This document shows, piece after piece, positions 49,397-56,869 of a stretch of 64,000 nucleotides of DNA. How positions within the stretch are numbered: position 1 is the stretch's first letter; every line of letters starts with the position of its first letter. The DNA lies in the NCBI GenBank assembly GCA_963714035.1, contig OY970224.1:3410001-3474000 (forward strand), in the 5' to 3' direction. Under the pieces are notes generated by a model. The model did not search any database. It saw only the letters and a program-made list of their open reading frames with translations, and was not told the DNA's origin. The DNA comes from DATFVB01 sp963714035 (GTDB lineage: Bacteria; Acidobacteriota; Thermoanaerobaculia; UBA5066; DATFVB01). The position numbers and the translations under genes were made by a program.

Positions 49397-50269
49397 GTGG
49401 CGAGGCGGATCGGACTCGGGGCTCTCGTTGCGCTCGCGGCGATCGGGGCGACGCCGTCCGCTTCCCCCGGCGCGCGCCGGGAGGCGACGTCTTCGGCGGA
49501 GTCCCGCACGGAAAAGGACGGGCGCCGGGTCCGGCACACGGTCAATCGCCGGTTCACGTTCGCGGACGCGTATCGCGAACGGACGAAGGCGGTTCGGCTC
49601 CTGCTCGCGGAGACGTTCGACCGCCGCATCGACTCGGGCGCCGAAGGCGAGCGTTCGTCCGTCACCGTCGAGGCCTTCTCCGAGTCCGGCACCGGTGCGG
49701 CGATCTGGCGCCTGCAGACCGAAGGGTCCGACGGCGAGGCGCGGGAGGACAACCTCTATCGCGTCACGCGTCCCGGCTGCTGCGGCGCGCAGGACCTCTC
49801 GATCTTTTTCAGCCTTCTCGACGGGCGGGAGCTCTTCGACGCCGATTCGCCGATCCTCTCGATCGAAGCGCCGAATTCCGATCTGCGCCGTTTCGCCGCG
49901 TATCACGACCTGATGGGAGCAACCGCCGTACCGGAATCGAAGGACGATCCCCGGGTGATCGGAGTCCTGTGGTGGGGAAGCGATCGCGACCGGGCTCTCC
50001 GAGTAAGGGTGCTTTCCGACGCTCCGCATCCCAACGAGGACTTCGCGGCGAAGAAGGTCTCGATCGTCGCCGCCGGCAAGGAGATCGCCGAGCCTCGCTA
50101 CGAGGTCTGGAGCGCCGACAAGAGCTCCGACCCGGCGAAGATCGGCGGTTTCGCGATCCGCGTCACGGCTTTCACCGAACCCGATTTCCTTTTCGAGGTT
50201 CCCGTCGAGGGGGATCGTCTCGCGATCGAGGAGGCGACGCTCGGGAAGGGAATCAGCCTGAAAAAATAG
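49397..50269 (+). CDS. Exported hypothetical protein
   Basis: 290 aa, no recognised family. The GTG at 49397 begins a clear signal peptide (RRIGLGALVALAAIGATPSA). An earlier ATG at 49313 overlaps the previous stop, but the extra codons would run through a palindromic repeat, so the later start is preferred. The mature part has a predicted beta-rich body: TFADAYRERTKAVRLLLAE, RVTRPGCCGAQDLSIFFSLLDG, VWSADKSSDPAKIGGFAIRV. The pair Cys-Cys in PGCCGA could matter. It is flanked on both sides by GAGTCGCG-type repeats. Confidence 0.75.
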   Translation: MARRIGLGALVALAAIGATPSASPGARREATSSAESRTEKDGRRVRHTVNRRFTFADAYRERTKAVRLLLAETFDRRIDSGAEGERSSVTVEAFSESGTGAAIWRLQTEGSDGEAREDNLYRVTRPGCCGAQDLSIFFSLLDGRELFDADSPILSIEAPNSDLRRFAAYHDLMGATAVPESKDDPRVIGVLWWGSDRDRALRVRVLSDAPHPNEDFAAKKVSIVAAGKEIAEPRYEVWSADKSSDPAKIGGFAIRVTAFTEPDFLFEVPVEGDRLAIEEATLGKGISLKK

Positions 50270-50270
50270 T

Positions 50271-50350
50271 TTCGAGTTCCGAGTCGCGGGTTCCGAGTCC
50301 GGAAACGGGAACTCCGACTTTCAACTCGCGACTCGCAGACTCGCGACTAT
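50271..50350. repeat. GAGTCGCG-type repeat downstream of the exported hypothetical
   Basis: Degenerate steps of CGAGTTCCGAGTCGCGGG and their complements (ACTCGCGACTCGCAGACTCG) form an imperfect inverted repeat between the stop at 50269 and the convergent msrA stop at 50355. It is related to the repeat at 49351-49390 and may act as a shared transcript end. Confidence 0.55.
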
Positions 50351-50354
50351 CTCC

Positions 50355-50957
50355 TCAGCGGCCTCCCCAGAGCTGCTTCAGCCGCGCGTCGCGGCCGCAG
50401 CCGTTGCGGTAGCGGTGGTATTCGATCGGATTCTTCTTCCAGTAGTCCTGGTGGTATTCCTCGGCGCGGTAGAAGGGCGCCGCGGGCGTGATCTTCGTCA
50501 CGATCGGTTCCTTGAACGTTTTCGTCCGCTCGATTTCCGCCTTCGAGGCGAGGGCGTCGCGCTTCTGCTCTTCGGAGTGGTAGAAGATTTCCGAGCGATA
50601 CGGTCCTCCGACGCCTCCCCAGTCGCAGAACTGGCGGTCTTCGGTCGTGGGATCGACGAGACGCCAGAACCGGTCCACGAGCTGCCGATAGGTGATCTTC
50701 GCCGGGTCGAAGAGCACCTCGATCGCCTCGGCGTGTCCGGTCGTGTGCGTTCCCACCTGCTCGTAGGTCGGATTGACGACGTGTCCTCCCGTATAACCCG
50801 CGGTGACGGAGAAGACGCCCGGAATCTCTTCGAAATCGTGCTGCGTGCACCAGAAGCAGCCGCCGGCGAAGGTCGCCTTCTCGAGCTGGGGCTTTGCGGC
50901 GAATGCGGCGCCGGAGACGAGCACGAAGCAGAGCAGCATGATGAATCGGCGTTTCAA
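50355..50957 (-). CDS. msrA: Exported peptide-methionine (S)-S-oxide reductase
   Basis: 200 aa. The catalytic motif GCFWC (33-37, nucleophile Cys34) and AGYTGGHVVNPTYEQV, TGHAEAIEV and EYHQDY are diagnostic of MsrA, which reduces methionine-S-sulfoxide. The start is taken as TTG at 50957, which has GGAAGGAAAC directly upstream and opens a signal peptide (KRRFIMLLCFVLVSGAAFA); the frame is open 15 codons further. The extra Cys near the C terminus (NGCGRD) is a candidate resolving residue. With exported MsrB (27123) it gives both stereospecific reductases in the envelope. Confidence 0.95.
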   Translation of the reverse strand: MKRRFIMLLCFVLVSGAAFAAKPQLEKATFAGGCFWCTQHDFEEIPGVFSVTAGYTGGHVVNPTYEQVGTHTTGHAEAIEVLFDPAKITYRQLVDRFWRLVDPTTEDRQFCDWGGVGGPYRSEIFYHSEEQKRDALASKAEIERTKTFKEPIVTKITPAAPFYRAEEYHQDYWKKNPIEYHRYRNGCGRDARLKQLWGGR

Positions 50958-51123
50958 GTTTCCTTCCTTCCGCGGAGCGGTCCGCATGGCGAATTTTGCC
51001 ACGGGCGCCGGCCGGCGGGCGCTTCTTTCGCCGCCGTTGAGAATCGGAAAGAAGGGATGAAGGAAGGGCGTGGGCTCGTGTCGCGCCGGATTGAACGCGC
51101 GCGACGCCGGGTCTTGCGGGGGA

Positions 51124-51969
51124 TTACGGGAGGATCGGCGCCCCCGCCGGTGCCGGGTCCGGCGCTCCTCGTTTCGCCCGCCAGTGAATTCTCAAACCGG
51201 CGGCGGCGCCGGCAACGGCGAGCAATCCCATGTAGGTGTAGCCGAACGTTCCCGAGGAGAGGGCCGCCGGAAAAACCGACGCCACCGCCCACCACGAGAA
51301 ATTGTTGGAAGCGTGCAGGAGGATCGAAGGAATGACGCTCTCCCCGCTCTCGAGATAGAGCCAGGTCATCAGGAAGGACTCGGCCGCGAGCGAGAAGGCG
51401 AACCATCCCATCGGGAACTGCTGCTGGGCCGAGCCGGGGATCCAGAACAGCGGAATGTGGTAGACGAACCACACGAGCGCGACGGTGATCGTGGCGAGAA
51501 CGGGAAACCGGCGCGCCCCGAGAGCCGGGAGCGCGTAGCCCCGCCACCCGATCTCCTCGCCGAGCGGCCCCCCGAACACGAGAATCAGGGCGAACATCAG
51601 GAGAGACGAGAGCGGACGAAGCGAAGTCGCCGGCCCGCTCGTCTCCCGGGCCAGCCGGGACAGGGCGAGGGAAATGCCCATCATCGCGGGAATCGCGAAA
51701 AGGGCGACGGCATAGAGCGCAAGCGGGAAACGCCATTTTCCGACGGCCCGCAGGAGCCTCGCCGCTCCGGCACGCCCATCGCGGGCGAAGGCGACGATCA
51801 GCGCGGCGATCGCGGGAGCGAACGCCGGAAACGAATTGGCGGGAATCCGAATCGGGATCCATCCCCGCGCCGACGCCAGCACCAGCAGCTCCATGCCCCA
51901 GGCGAGGGACAGAGCCAGCGCGACGAACGGCACGAAGGCCCTCGCGGGCCTGGCCACGGCAGCCGTCAT
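51124..51969 (-). CDS. CPBP-family intramembrane metalloprotease
   Basis: 281 aa with about seven to eight membrane segments. The CPBP/Abi (Rce1-like) motifs are intact: GEEIGWRGYALPAL (first, EExxxR), WFVYHIPLFW (second, with His) and LLHASNNFSWW (third, HxxxN). Such proteases process prenylated or peptide substrates in the membrane, and in bacteria some give immunity to bacteriocins. No bacteriocin-like gene is adjacent. It starts at ATG 51969 and lies 54 nt upstream... of the peroxiredoxin stop on the same strand. Confidence 0.92.
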   Translation of the reverse strand: MTAAVARPARAFVPFVALALSLAWGMELLVLASARGWIPIRIPANSFPAFAPAIAALIVAFARDGRAGAARLLRAVGKWRFPLALYAVALFAIPAMMGISLALSRLARETSGPATSLRPLSSLLMFALILVFGGPLGEEIGWRGYALPALGARRFPVLATITVALVWFVYHIPLFWIPGSAQQQFPMGWFAFSLAAESFLMTWLYLESGESVIPSILLHASNNFSWWAVASVFPAALSSGTFGYTYMGLLAVAGAAAGLRIHWRAKRGAPDPAPAGAPILP

Positions 51970-52023
51970 TCACCCGCCTCTACGCAGGCCGCCGCGGAAT
52001 GTTCCCGGCGCGGGGAAGAAACC

Positions 52024-52488
52024 CTACGCGTCGATCGCGGCGAGGATCTGCTCCGCGTGTCCCTCGGGCTTGACCTTCGGCCAGACCGCGGCGATCTCTC
52101 CCTTCTCGTCGATGAGGTACGTCACGCGGTTCGTTCCCATGTACTTCCGGCCGTAGAGGCTCTTCTCGCCCCAGACCCCGTAGGCCTCGACGATCTCCTT
52201 CTCCGGATCGGCGAGGAGCCGGAACGGAAGAGAGAACTTCTCCGCGAATTTCTTGTGCGACTTCTCGTCCTGCGCGGAGACGCCGAGCACTTCGATCTTG
52301 CGCCGCCGGAAGACGCTCCAGCCGTCGCGAAACGAGCAGGCCTCTTTCGTGCAGCCGGGCGTGTCGTCCTTCGGATAGAAATAGAGAACGACCTTTCGCC
52401 CGCGGAAGTCCGAGAGCTTCACGGGCTCGCCGTCCTGGTCCACGGTCTTGAATTCGGGAGCTTTGTCGCCGGCTTCGAGAAGCGCCAT
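52024..52488 (-). CDS. bcp: Thioredoxin-dependent thiol peroxidase (Bcp/PrxQ-type peroxiredoxin)
   Basis: 154 aa. The peroxidatic site DDTPGCTKEACSFRD has Cys46 and, five residues later, the resolving Cys51, as in atypical two-Cys PrxQ proteins. KVVLYFYPKD and LLADPEKEIVEAYGVWGEK are conserved. It reduces hydrogen peroxide and organic peroxides with thioredoxin. The ATG at 52488 has GAGGGGA upstream; the frame beyond it is an antisense extension. It is divergent from the exported protein gene at 52552. Together with MsrA and MsrB it suggests oxidative stress exposure. Confidence 0.96.
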   Translation of the reverse strand: MALLEAGDKAPEFKTVDQDGEPVKLSDFRGRKVVLYFYPKDDTPGCTKEACSFRDGWSVFRRRKIEVLGVSAQDEKSHKKFAEKFSLPFRLLADPEKEIVEAYGVWGEKSLYGRKYMGTNRVTYLIDEKGEIAAVWPKVKPEGHAEQILAAIDA

Positions 52489-52537
52489 AGGAATCCCCTC
52501 CGCCGCGATCTTAATCGCAACTTCAGCCCCGCCGCGA

Positions 52538-52543
52538 TAGCAT
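52538..52543 (+). promoter_or_regulatory. Candidate -10 hexamer TAGCAT for the gene at 52552
   Basis: TAGCAT ends 8 nt before the ATG at 52552; there is no Shine-Dalgarno sequence. Confidence 0.4.
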
Positions 52544-52551
52544 CCGGGCCG

Positions 52552-53325
52552 ATGAAAACACGAATTCTCCTGACATTCCTCGGCCTCGCCGCGGCCGTTT
52601 CCGCGGCGCCCGTGACGCGGGATCAGCTGATGGCGATGGCCCACGGCAGGGTCGATCCGGGCGTCATGAAGGCGATCGTGGAGCGCGACTGCGTGGACTT
52701 CGACGTGGACGCGGGGAACGCGGCGGAGCTCTCCCGCACGGTTCCGCCTTCCGTCCTCGAGGCCGCGGTCGCCTGTCGCCGGAAGGCGGTTCCGCCGGCG
52801 GCGATGGCCGCACCGGCGCAGCCCTCGGGCGCTTCGCCGGTGCATCCCGCGACCGCCTCGCCGGCGATCTCCGCGAGCGCGTCTCCGGCGTCAGCGACCG
52901 ACGCCGCAGTCTCCGTCCCGCCGCCCGTTTCGGCTGCCGCGCCGACGTCGGCCGCGCCGGAAGCGAAGGCTCCGGCTCCCGCGCCGGCGACCTCAGCCGG
53001 CCCCGCAAAGATTCGTCTCAGGGCCGTCTTCATCGGCGAGGCCGGGGCCCTTCGATGCGCAGCGTCGATCGACGGGGTCGAAGCCGCGGCGTTCCTCAAG
53101 GAGAAGCAGGGCGAATTCGGAGAAGCGGTGCCGCGCGACAGGATCGGCCGGGAGAGCGCCTATCTCCCGGTTTCTGCGGGATCGCACCACATCGTCTTCC
53201 GGTGCGACCCGAAGGATCAGACCGTGATCGCCGACGTCGACGTGCCGGCCGGCGAGAGCCGCACGATCGAAATCCGCGAGACGACGCTGCGGAGCTGGAA
53301 GCTGCACCGGATTCAGACGCCGTAG
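52552..53325 (+). CDS. Exported Ala/Pro-rich hypothetical protein
   Basis: 257 aa, family not recognised. The signal peptide (1-18) is followed by a small helical region (about 20-78: TRDQLMAMAHGRVDPGVMKAIVERDC) with two Cys (about 47 and 75). A long Ala/Pro/Ser-rich linker (80-150) leads to a C-terminal beta-rich domain (155-257: ALRCAASIDGVEAAAFLKEKQ, HHIVFRCDPKDQTVIADVDVPAGE). The layout of two small domains on a flexible linker suggests a periplasmic or envelope-spanning factor. It is followed 29 nt later by another exported protein gene with its own -10 hexamer. Confidence 0.75.
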   Translation: MKTRILLTFLGLAAAVSAAPVTRDQLMAMAHGRVDPGVMKAIVERDCVDFDVDAGNAAELSRTVPPSVLEAAVACRRKAVPPAAMAAPAQPSGASPVHPATASPAISASASPASATDAAVSVPPPVSAAAPTSAAPEAKAPAPAPATSAGPAKIRLRAVFIGEAGALRCAASIDGVEAAAFLKEKQGEFGEAVPRDRIGRESAYLPVSAGSHHIVFRCDPKDQTVIADVDVPAGESRTIEIRETTLRSWKLHRIQTP

Positions 53326-53341
53326 GAACGCCCTTTCCCGA

Positions 53342-53347
53342 TATATT
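53342..53347 (+). promoter_or_regulatory. Candidate -10 hexamer TATATT for the gene at 53355
   Basis: TATATT ends 7 nt before the ATG at 53355, the same hexamer and spacing as at msrB. No ribosome site is present. Confidence 0.5.
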
Positions 53348-53354
53348 GGCCGCG

Positions 53355-54131
53355 ATGGAGCGCAGGGGACCGTTTCTGCGGCGCGGCCGCGCCATCGCGT
53401 TCTCCGGGATCGCGGCCCTCGCCCTCCTTCTCGGCGGGGCCGGAGCGCCCCCCGCGGGAAGCGGATCCGGCGCCGGGCTCGACCGCGTCGTGCGGCTCTG
53501 GGCGGCGGCGACGGGCGGGCTCGACAGGATCCGCGCGATCCGGAGCGTGCGGATGACCGGGCGGATCACGTTCAAGGACGGCGTACCGCATCCGATCGTG
53601 GTCGAGCTCTCGCGTCCGGGCAGGATTCGGACGGAGGTCGCGTTTCCCGCGGGCCCATGGGTCCAGGTTTTCGACGGACGCCAGGGATGGGTCGTCTCCC
53701 CGGTCCCGGGCGCCGGCGTGCAGCCGATGACTCCCGAGCAGGCCGCGAACGCGCCGGAGCAGGCCGACATCGACGGGCCGCTGGTGGACTCGGCCCGGAA
53801 AGGGATCCGGCTCGCCCTCGAAGGCAGGGAATCGGTCGACGGGAAGGACGCCTGGCGGATCCGGGTGACCCGGGCGGACGGGGTCGTGCGCCATCTCGAT
53901 CTCGACGCGGCGACGTCGCTGAAGATCCGGTGGGAAGGGGACCTCGGCGAGGGAACCGACCGGAAGACGAACGCGTCGCTCTTCTCCGACTACCGGACCG
54001 TCGCCGGCCTGTCCTTCCCGTTCCGGATCGTGTCGGGAATCGCCGGCGGCGACGTCGGCCAGGAGATCGTCTTCGAAAAGGTCGAAGTCGACCCCGCGAT
54101 TCCCGAATCGGCTTTCTCCCGGCCCCGGTGA
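53355..54131 (+). CDS. Exported LolA-like / outer-membrane lipoprotein-sorting-like protein
   Basis: 258 aa. A signal peptide (about 10-35) is followed by a half-barrel-type region with the pattern GLDRIRAIRSVRMTGRITFKDG, VVELSRPGRIRTEVAF, VQVFDGRQGWVVSP, and later NASLFSDYRTVAGLSFPFRIV. This succession resembles LolA/LppX-like lipid- or lipoprotein-binding proteins. No LolB or LolCDE gene is near, so it may be a distinct family member with a hydrophobic ligand. It is convergent with the methyltransferase gene (9 nt between stops). Confidence 0.7.
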   Translation: MERRGPFLRRGRAIAFSGIAALALLLGGAGAPPAGSGSGAGLDRVVRLWAAATGGLDRIRAIRSVRMTGRITFKDGVPHPIVVELSRPGRIRTEVAFPAGPWVQVFDGRQGWVVSPVPGAGVQPMTPEQAANAPEQADIDGPLVDSARKGIRLALEGRESVDGKDAWRIRVTRADGVVRHLDLDAATSLKIRWEGDLGEGTDRKTNASLFSDYRTVAGLSFPFRIVSGIAGGDVGQEIVFEKVEVDPAIPESAFSRPR

Positions 54132-54140
54132 CCGGCGGCC

Positions 54141-54866
54141 TCATCTCTTCCGCGCGACGAGGCGAAACAGGACGAGCAGCTCTTCGTCGTCCGCGATGAC
54201 GGCGCGGACGATCTCGTCGGCGCGCTTCGTCGCGACGCGATCGAGCACGTAGTCCTGCAGCAGCCGCCGGCTGCCGGGAAGCGCGTCGGCGGCGACGATG
54301 TCCACGAGCCCGGTCCGCTCCCACGCGTTCCTCCACCAGTCCACCGAATGGACGAACGACCAGTGCTCGCCGAACGTCGCGCGGAGGAACGCGGGCGCGT
54401 CGTCGGCGGAGGCGATCTCGCGCGTGAACCCCACGTCGGCGATCCCGATGTGGCCGCCGGGGCGCACGAACCCGGCGAGGTACGGCAGGAAACGGTCGTC
54501 CGTGCCGAAGTACAGGTACGAATCGATCGCGACCGCGGCGTCGAAGTACCCGTCGGCGAAGGGAAGCTCTCGGGCGTCCCCGCGCAGCGGAAAGACGAGA
54601 CCGTCGGCGCCGGCCGCGCGGATCGTCTCGAGATTTGCGGTCGGGGAGACGTCGCGATCGATCGCCCAGACCGTGACGCCGCGTTCCCGGGCGAACCAGA
54701 GGGAGCTCACGGCGCGCCCGCACCCGAGATCGAGAAGACGCATTCCGGGCGCGAGGGGGATCTTTCCGGCGAGGGCGGCCGCCTGGGCGACCGGGTTCTG
54801 ACCGTCGGCGAGACGGCGGACGTCCTCTTCCCGAAGAGCGGACCCGCCCGAAGCGCCGGTCTTCAC
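54141..54866 (-). CDS. Class I SAM-dependent methyltransferase
   Basis: 241 aa. The SAM-binding motif LLDLGCGRAVSSLWFARERG (about 43-62) is followed by VWAIDRD, the acidic loop DARELPFADGYFDAAVAID, and FVRPGGHIGIADVGF. The N-terminal LADGQNPVAQAAAL is reminiscent of small-molecule methyltransferases. The acceptor is unknown. The GTG at 54866 overlaps the stop of the GT4 glycosyltransferase gene by 4 nt, so a role in modifying a glycan or glycoconjugate is possible. Confidence 0.88.
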   Translation of the reverse strand: MKTGASGGSALREEDVRRLADGQNPVAQAAALAGKIPLAPGMRLLDLGCGRAVSSLWFARERGVTVWAIDRDVSPTANLETIRAAGADGLVFPLRGDARELPFADGYFDAAVAIDSYLYFGTDDRFLPYLAGFVRPGGHIGIADVGFTREIASADDAPAFLRATFGEHWSFVHSVDWWRNAWERTGLVDIVAADALPGSRRLLQDYVLDRVATKRADEIVRAVIADDEELLVLFRLVARKR

Positions 54867-55972
54867 CGCCCGGCCGCTCGCCGAAAGCGCGCGACGGAGG
54901 CGCGGCGCGCGATGCGGAGGTAAAGACTCTCGTACCCGGCGGCCATCCGCCGATGACCGAAGCGGACCCGGGCCCGGTCGCGGCAGCGGCGCCGGTCGAA
55001 CGTCCCGGCCCGGCCGACGGCGGTCACGAGCTCCGCGACGGTCTCGCCGAGCCAGCCGGTCACGCCGTCCTCGACGAGCTCCGGGAGCGAGCCGCGCGGT
55101 GTGGCGATCACCGGCGCCCCCGCGGCCATCGCTTCGGCCACGACGAGCCCGAACGGCTCCTCCCACTCGATCGGGAACAGAAATGCCCGCGCTCCGCTCA
55201 TGAGCTCGAGCACGCGCCGATTGGGGAGTCGCCGGTGGTGGATCACCCGGTCCCCGTCGACGCGCGGCGCGATCTCCGATTCGAAGTACCGCCGGCTTCC
55301 GGGAAGATAGGGCGAGACGTCGCCGACGATGACGAGGGGGAGTCCCGCGCGCCGGGCGATCTCGATCGCGGCGGCGGCGCCCTTGGAGGGCACGAGCCGC
55401 CCGACCGTCAGCAGGTACGTCCCGGGCGCATCCCGGAACGGCACGCGTTCGACGTCGATGCCGTTGCCGACGACGGGCAGAGACGGATCCAGCGCGTCGG
55501 CCTGCGCGCGGGAGACGCAGGCGAACGACAGACGCGGGAAGCGCGCGCGATAGTACTCGTAGACGGGCTTCTCCATGTAGTCGAACGTCAGGAGCGTCGG
55601 GCACTCCGTCCCTTCCGAGAAATACGCCGCCGGCGTGGGCCAGTGCGCGTGGATCACGTCGAATTCGTCGGCGCTCGCGAACGCCTCGAAGACGTTCCGG
55701 ACGTCGAGCTCGCGCTCCCGATAGGCGTTGGACGCGGGGTCGTCCTGCGCGGCTCTCGGCAGGACCGCGCGGAGCTCCGCCTCCGTCCGCGAGTCCCCCG
55801 AGGCGAAGAGCGTCACCCGGTGGCCGCGCTCGGCCAGCCCGCGCGTCAGGTTCGCGATCGCCAGCTCGGTTCCTCCCGTCGAACGCGGAGGCACCCGGAA
55901 GGCGACGCCGGCGATCTGCGCGATCCGCAGGGGGCGCCCGGAGCGGGGCGGCGGAGCTTCGACGGCGTCCAT
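54863..55972 (-). CDS. Family 4 glycosyltransferase
   Basis: 369 aa with the GT-B fold. The N-terminal domain has RIAQIAGVAFRVPPRSTGGTE and VIHAHWPTPAAYF; the C-terminal domain has LLTVGRLVPSKGAAAAIEIA and the EX7E motif EEPFGLVVAEAMAAGAPVIA, which binds the nucleotide sugar. It is a retaining transferase acting at the inner face of the membrane; donor and acceptor are unknown. The ATG at 55972 is used; the open frame beyond is antisense to aat upstream sequence. It is followed by the overlapping methyltransferase gene. Confidence 0.93.
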   Translation of the reverse strand: MDAVEAPPPRSGRPLRIAQIAGVAFRVPPRSTGGTELAIANLTRGLAERGHRVTLFASGDSRTEAELRAVLPRAAQDDPASNAYRERELDVRNVFEAFASADEFDVIHAHWPTPAAYFSEGTECPTLLTFDYMEKPVYEYYRARFPRLSFACVSRAQADALDPSLPVVGNGIDVERVPFRDAPGTYLLTVGRLVPSKGAAAAIEIARRAGLPLVIVGDVSPYLPGSRRYFESEIAPRVDGDRVIHHRRLPNRRVLELMSGARAFLFPIEWEEPFGLVVAEAMAAGAPVIATPRGSLPELVEDGVTGWLGETVAELVTAVGRAGTFDRRRCRDRARVRFGHRRMAAGYESLYLRIARRASVARFRRAAGR

Positions 55973-56077
55973 CGGATCCGAAAATTGCAAGAAGCGTTCC
56001 CCGGCGGAGGACCGGCGACGCCGGGCGGGAAAGGGAGAACGGCGTGGTCCCCGGGCCCGGTCGCGAACGCTCCGGAC

Positions 56078-56083
56078 TAAGAT
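56078..56083 (+). promoter_or_regulatory. Candidate -10 hexamer TAAGAT for aat
   Basis: TAAGAT ends 6 nt before the GTG at 56090. The position supports GTG 56090, not the in-frame TTG at 56084, as the leaderless start. Confidence 0.5.
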
Positions 56084-56089
56084 TTGCGC

Positions 56090-56869
56090 GTGCCCGTCTT
56101 CCGGCTCGACGACCGACTCGTCTTTCCGCCTCCGTCGCTCGCCGAAGACGGGCTCCTCGCCGTGGGAGGCGATCTCCGGCCCGAAAGGCTCCTGCTCGCC
56201 TACTCCTCGGGGATCTTTCCCTGGTACGACGAAGGGCAGCCGATCCTCTGGCACTCGCCCGACCCGCGGATGGTGCTCGATTCCCGGGAACTCCACGCGC
56301 CCGGGAGCCTCGAGAAGCGGATGCGGAAGACGCCTTATCGAATCACGCTCGACGCCGCCTTCCGAGAGGTGATCGAGGGGTGCGCGGCGGTGCGCCGCCC
56401 GGAGGGACCGGGCACCTGGATCACGCCGGAGATGATCGACGCCTACGTCGAGCTCCACCGGCGGGGTTTCGCGCACTCGTGCGAGGCGTGGGAAGGAGAG
56501 GCCGTCGTGGGCGGGCTCTACGGGGTCTCGATCGGAGCGGCGTTCTTCGGCGAGTCGATGTTCGCCCGGCGGTCCGACGCCTCGAAGATCGCGTTCGTCG
56601 CTCTCGTCCGGCAGCTCGCGGCGTGGGGGATCGGTCTCGTCGACTGCCAGGTCTACACCGAGCACCTCGATCGCTTCGGAGCGGAGGAATGGCCGAGGGA
56701 AAAATATCTGGCGGCTCTGGAAGATGCCGCCGGAAAGCCGACGCGGCGGGGGAAGTGGGACTTCGATGAGGCCGGAGATGCGGGGGATGCGCGTCCGGCG
56801 GCCGGCGCGACCGCCACGGATGAACGCGCCGGGTGGAAGCGGACGAGCCGCCTAACCCGGCGTCGTTGA
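56090..56869 (+). CDS. aat: Leucyl/phenylalanyl-tRNA--protein transferase
   Basis: 259 aa. Aat adds Leu or Phe from tRNA to proteins with N-terminal Arg or Lys, creating a destabilising residue for ClpS and ClpAP. Conserved segments: PVFRLDDRLVFPPPSLAEDGLLAVGGDL, GIFPWYDEGQPILWHSPDPRMVL, GTWITPEMIDAY, GFAHSCEAWEG, GGLYGVSIGAAFFGESMF, DASKIAFVAL. A 35-residue tail beyond the usual end overlaps the 3' end of clpA by 18 nt on the opposite strand. The GTG at 56090 gives the typical start PVFRL. The partners clpA and clpS are the next two genes. Confidence 0.97.
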   Translation: MPVFRLDDRLVFPPPSLAEDGLLAVGGDLRPERLLLAYSSGIFPWYDEGQPILWHSPDPRMVLDSRELHAPGSLEKRMRKTPYRITLDAAFREVIEGCAAVRRPEGPGTWITPEMIDAYVELHRRGFAHSCEAWEGEAVVGGLYGVSIGAAFFGESMFARRSDASKIAFVALVRQLAAWGIGLVDCQVYTEHLDRFGAEEWPREKYLAALEDAAGKPTRRGKWDFDEAGDAGDARPAAGATATDERAGWKRTSRLTRRR

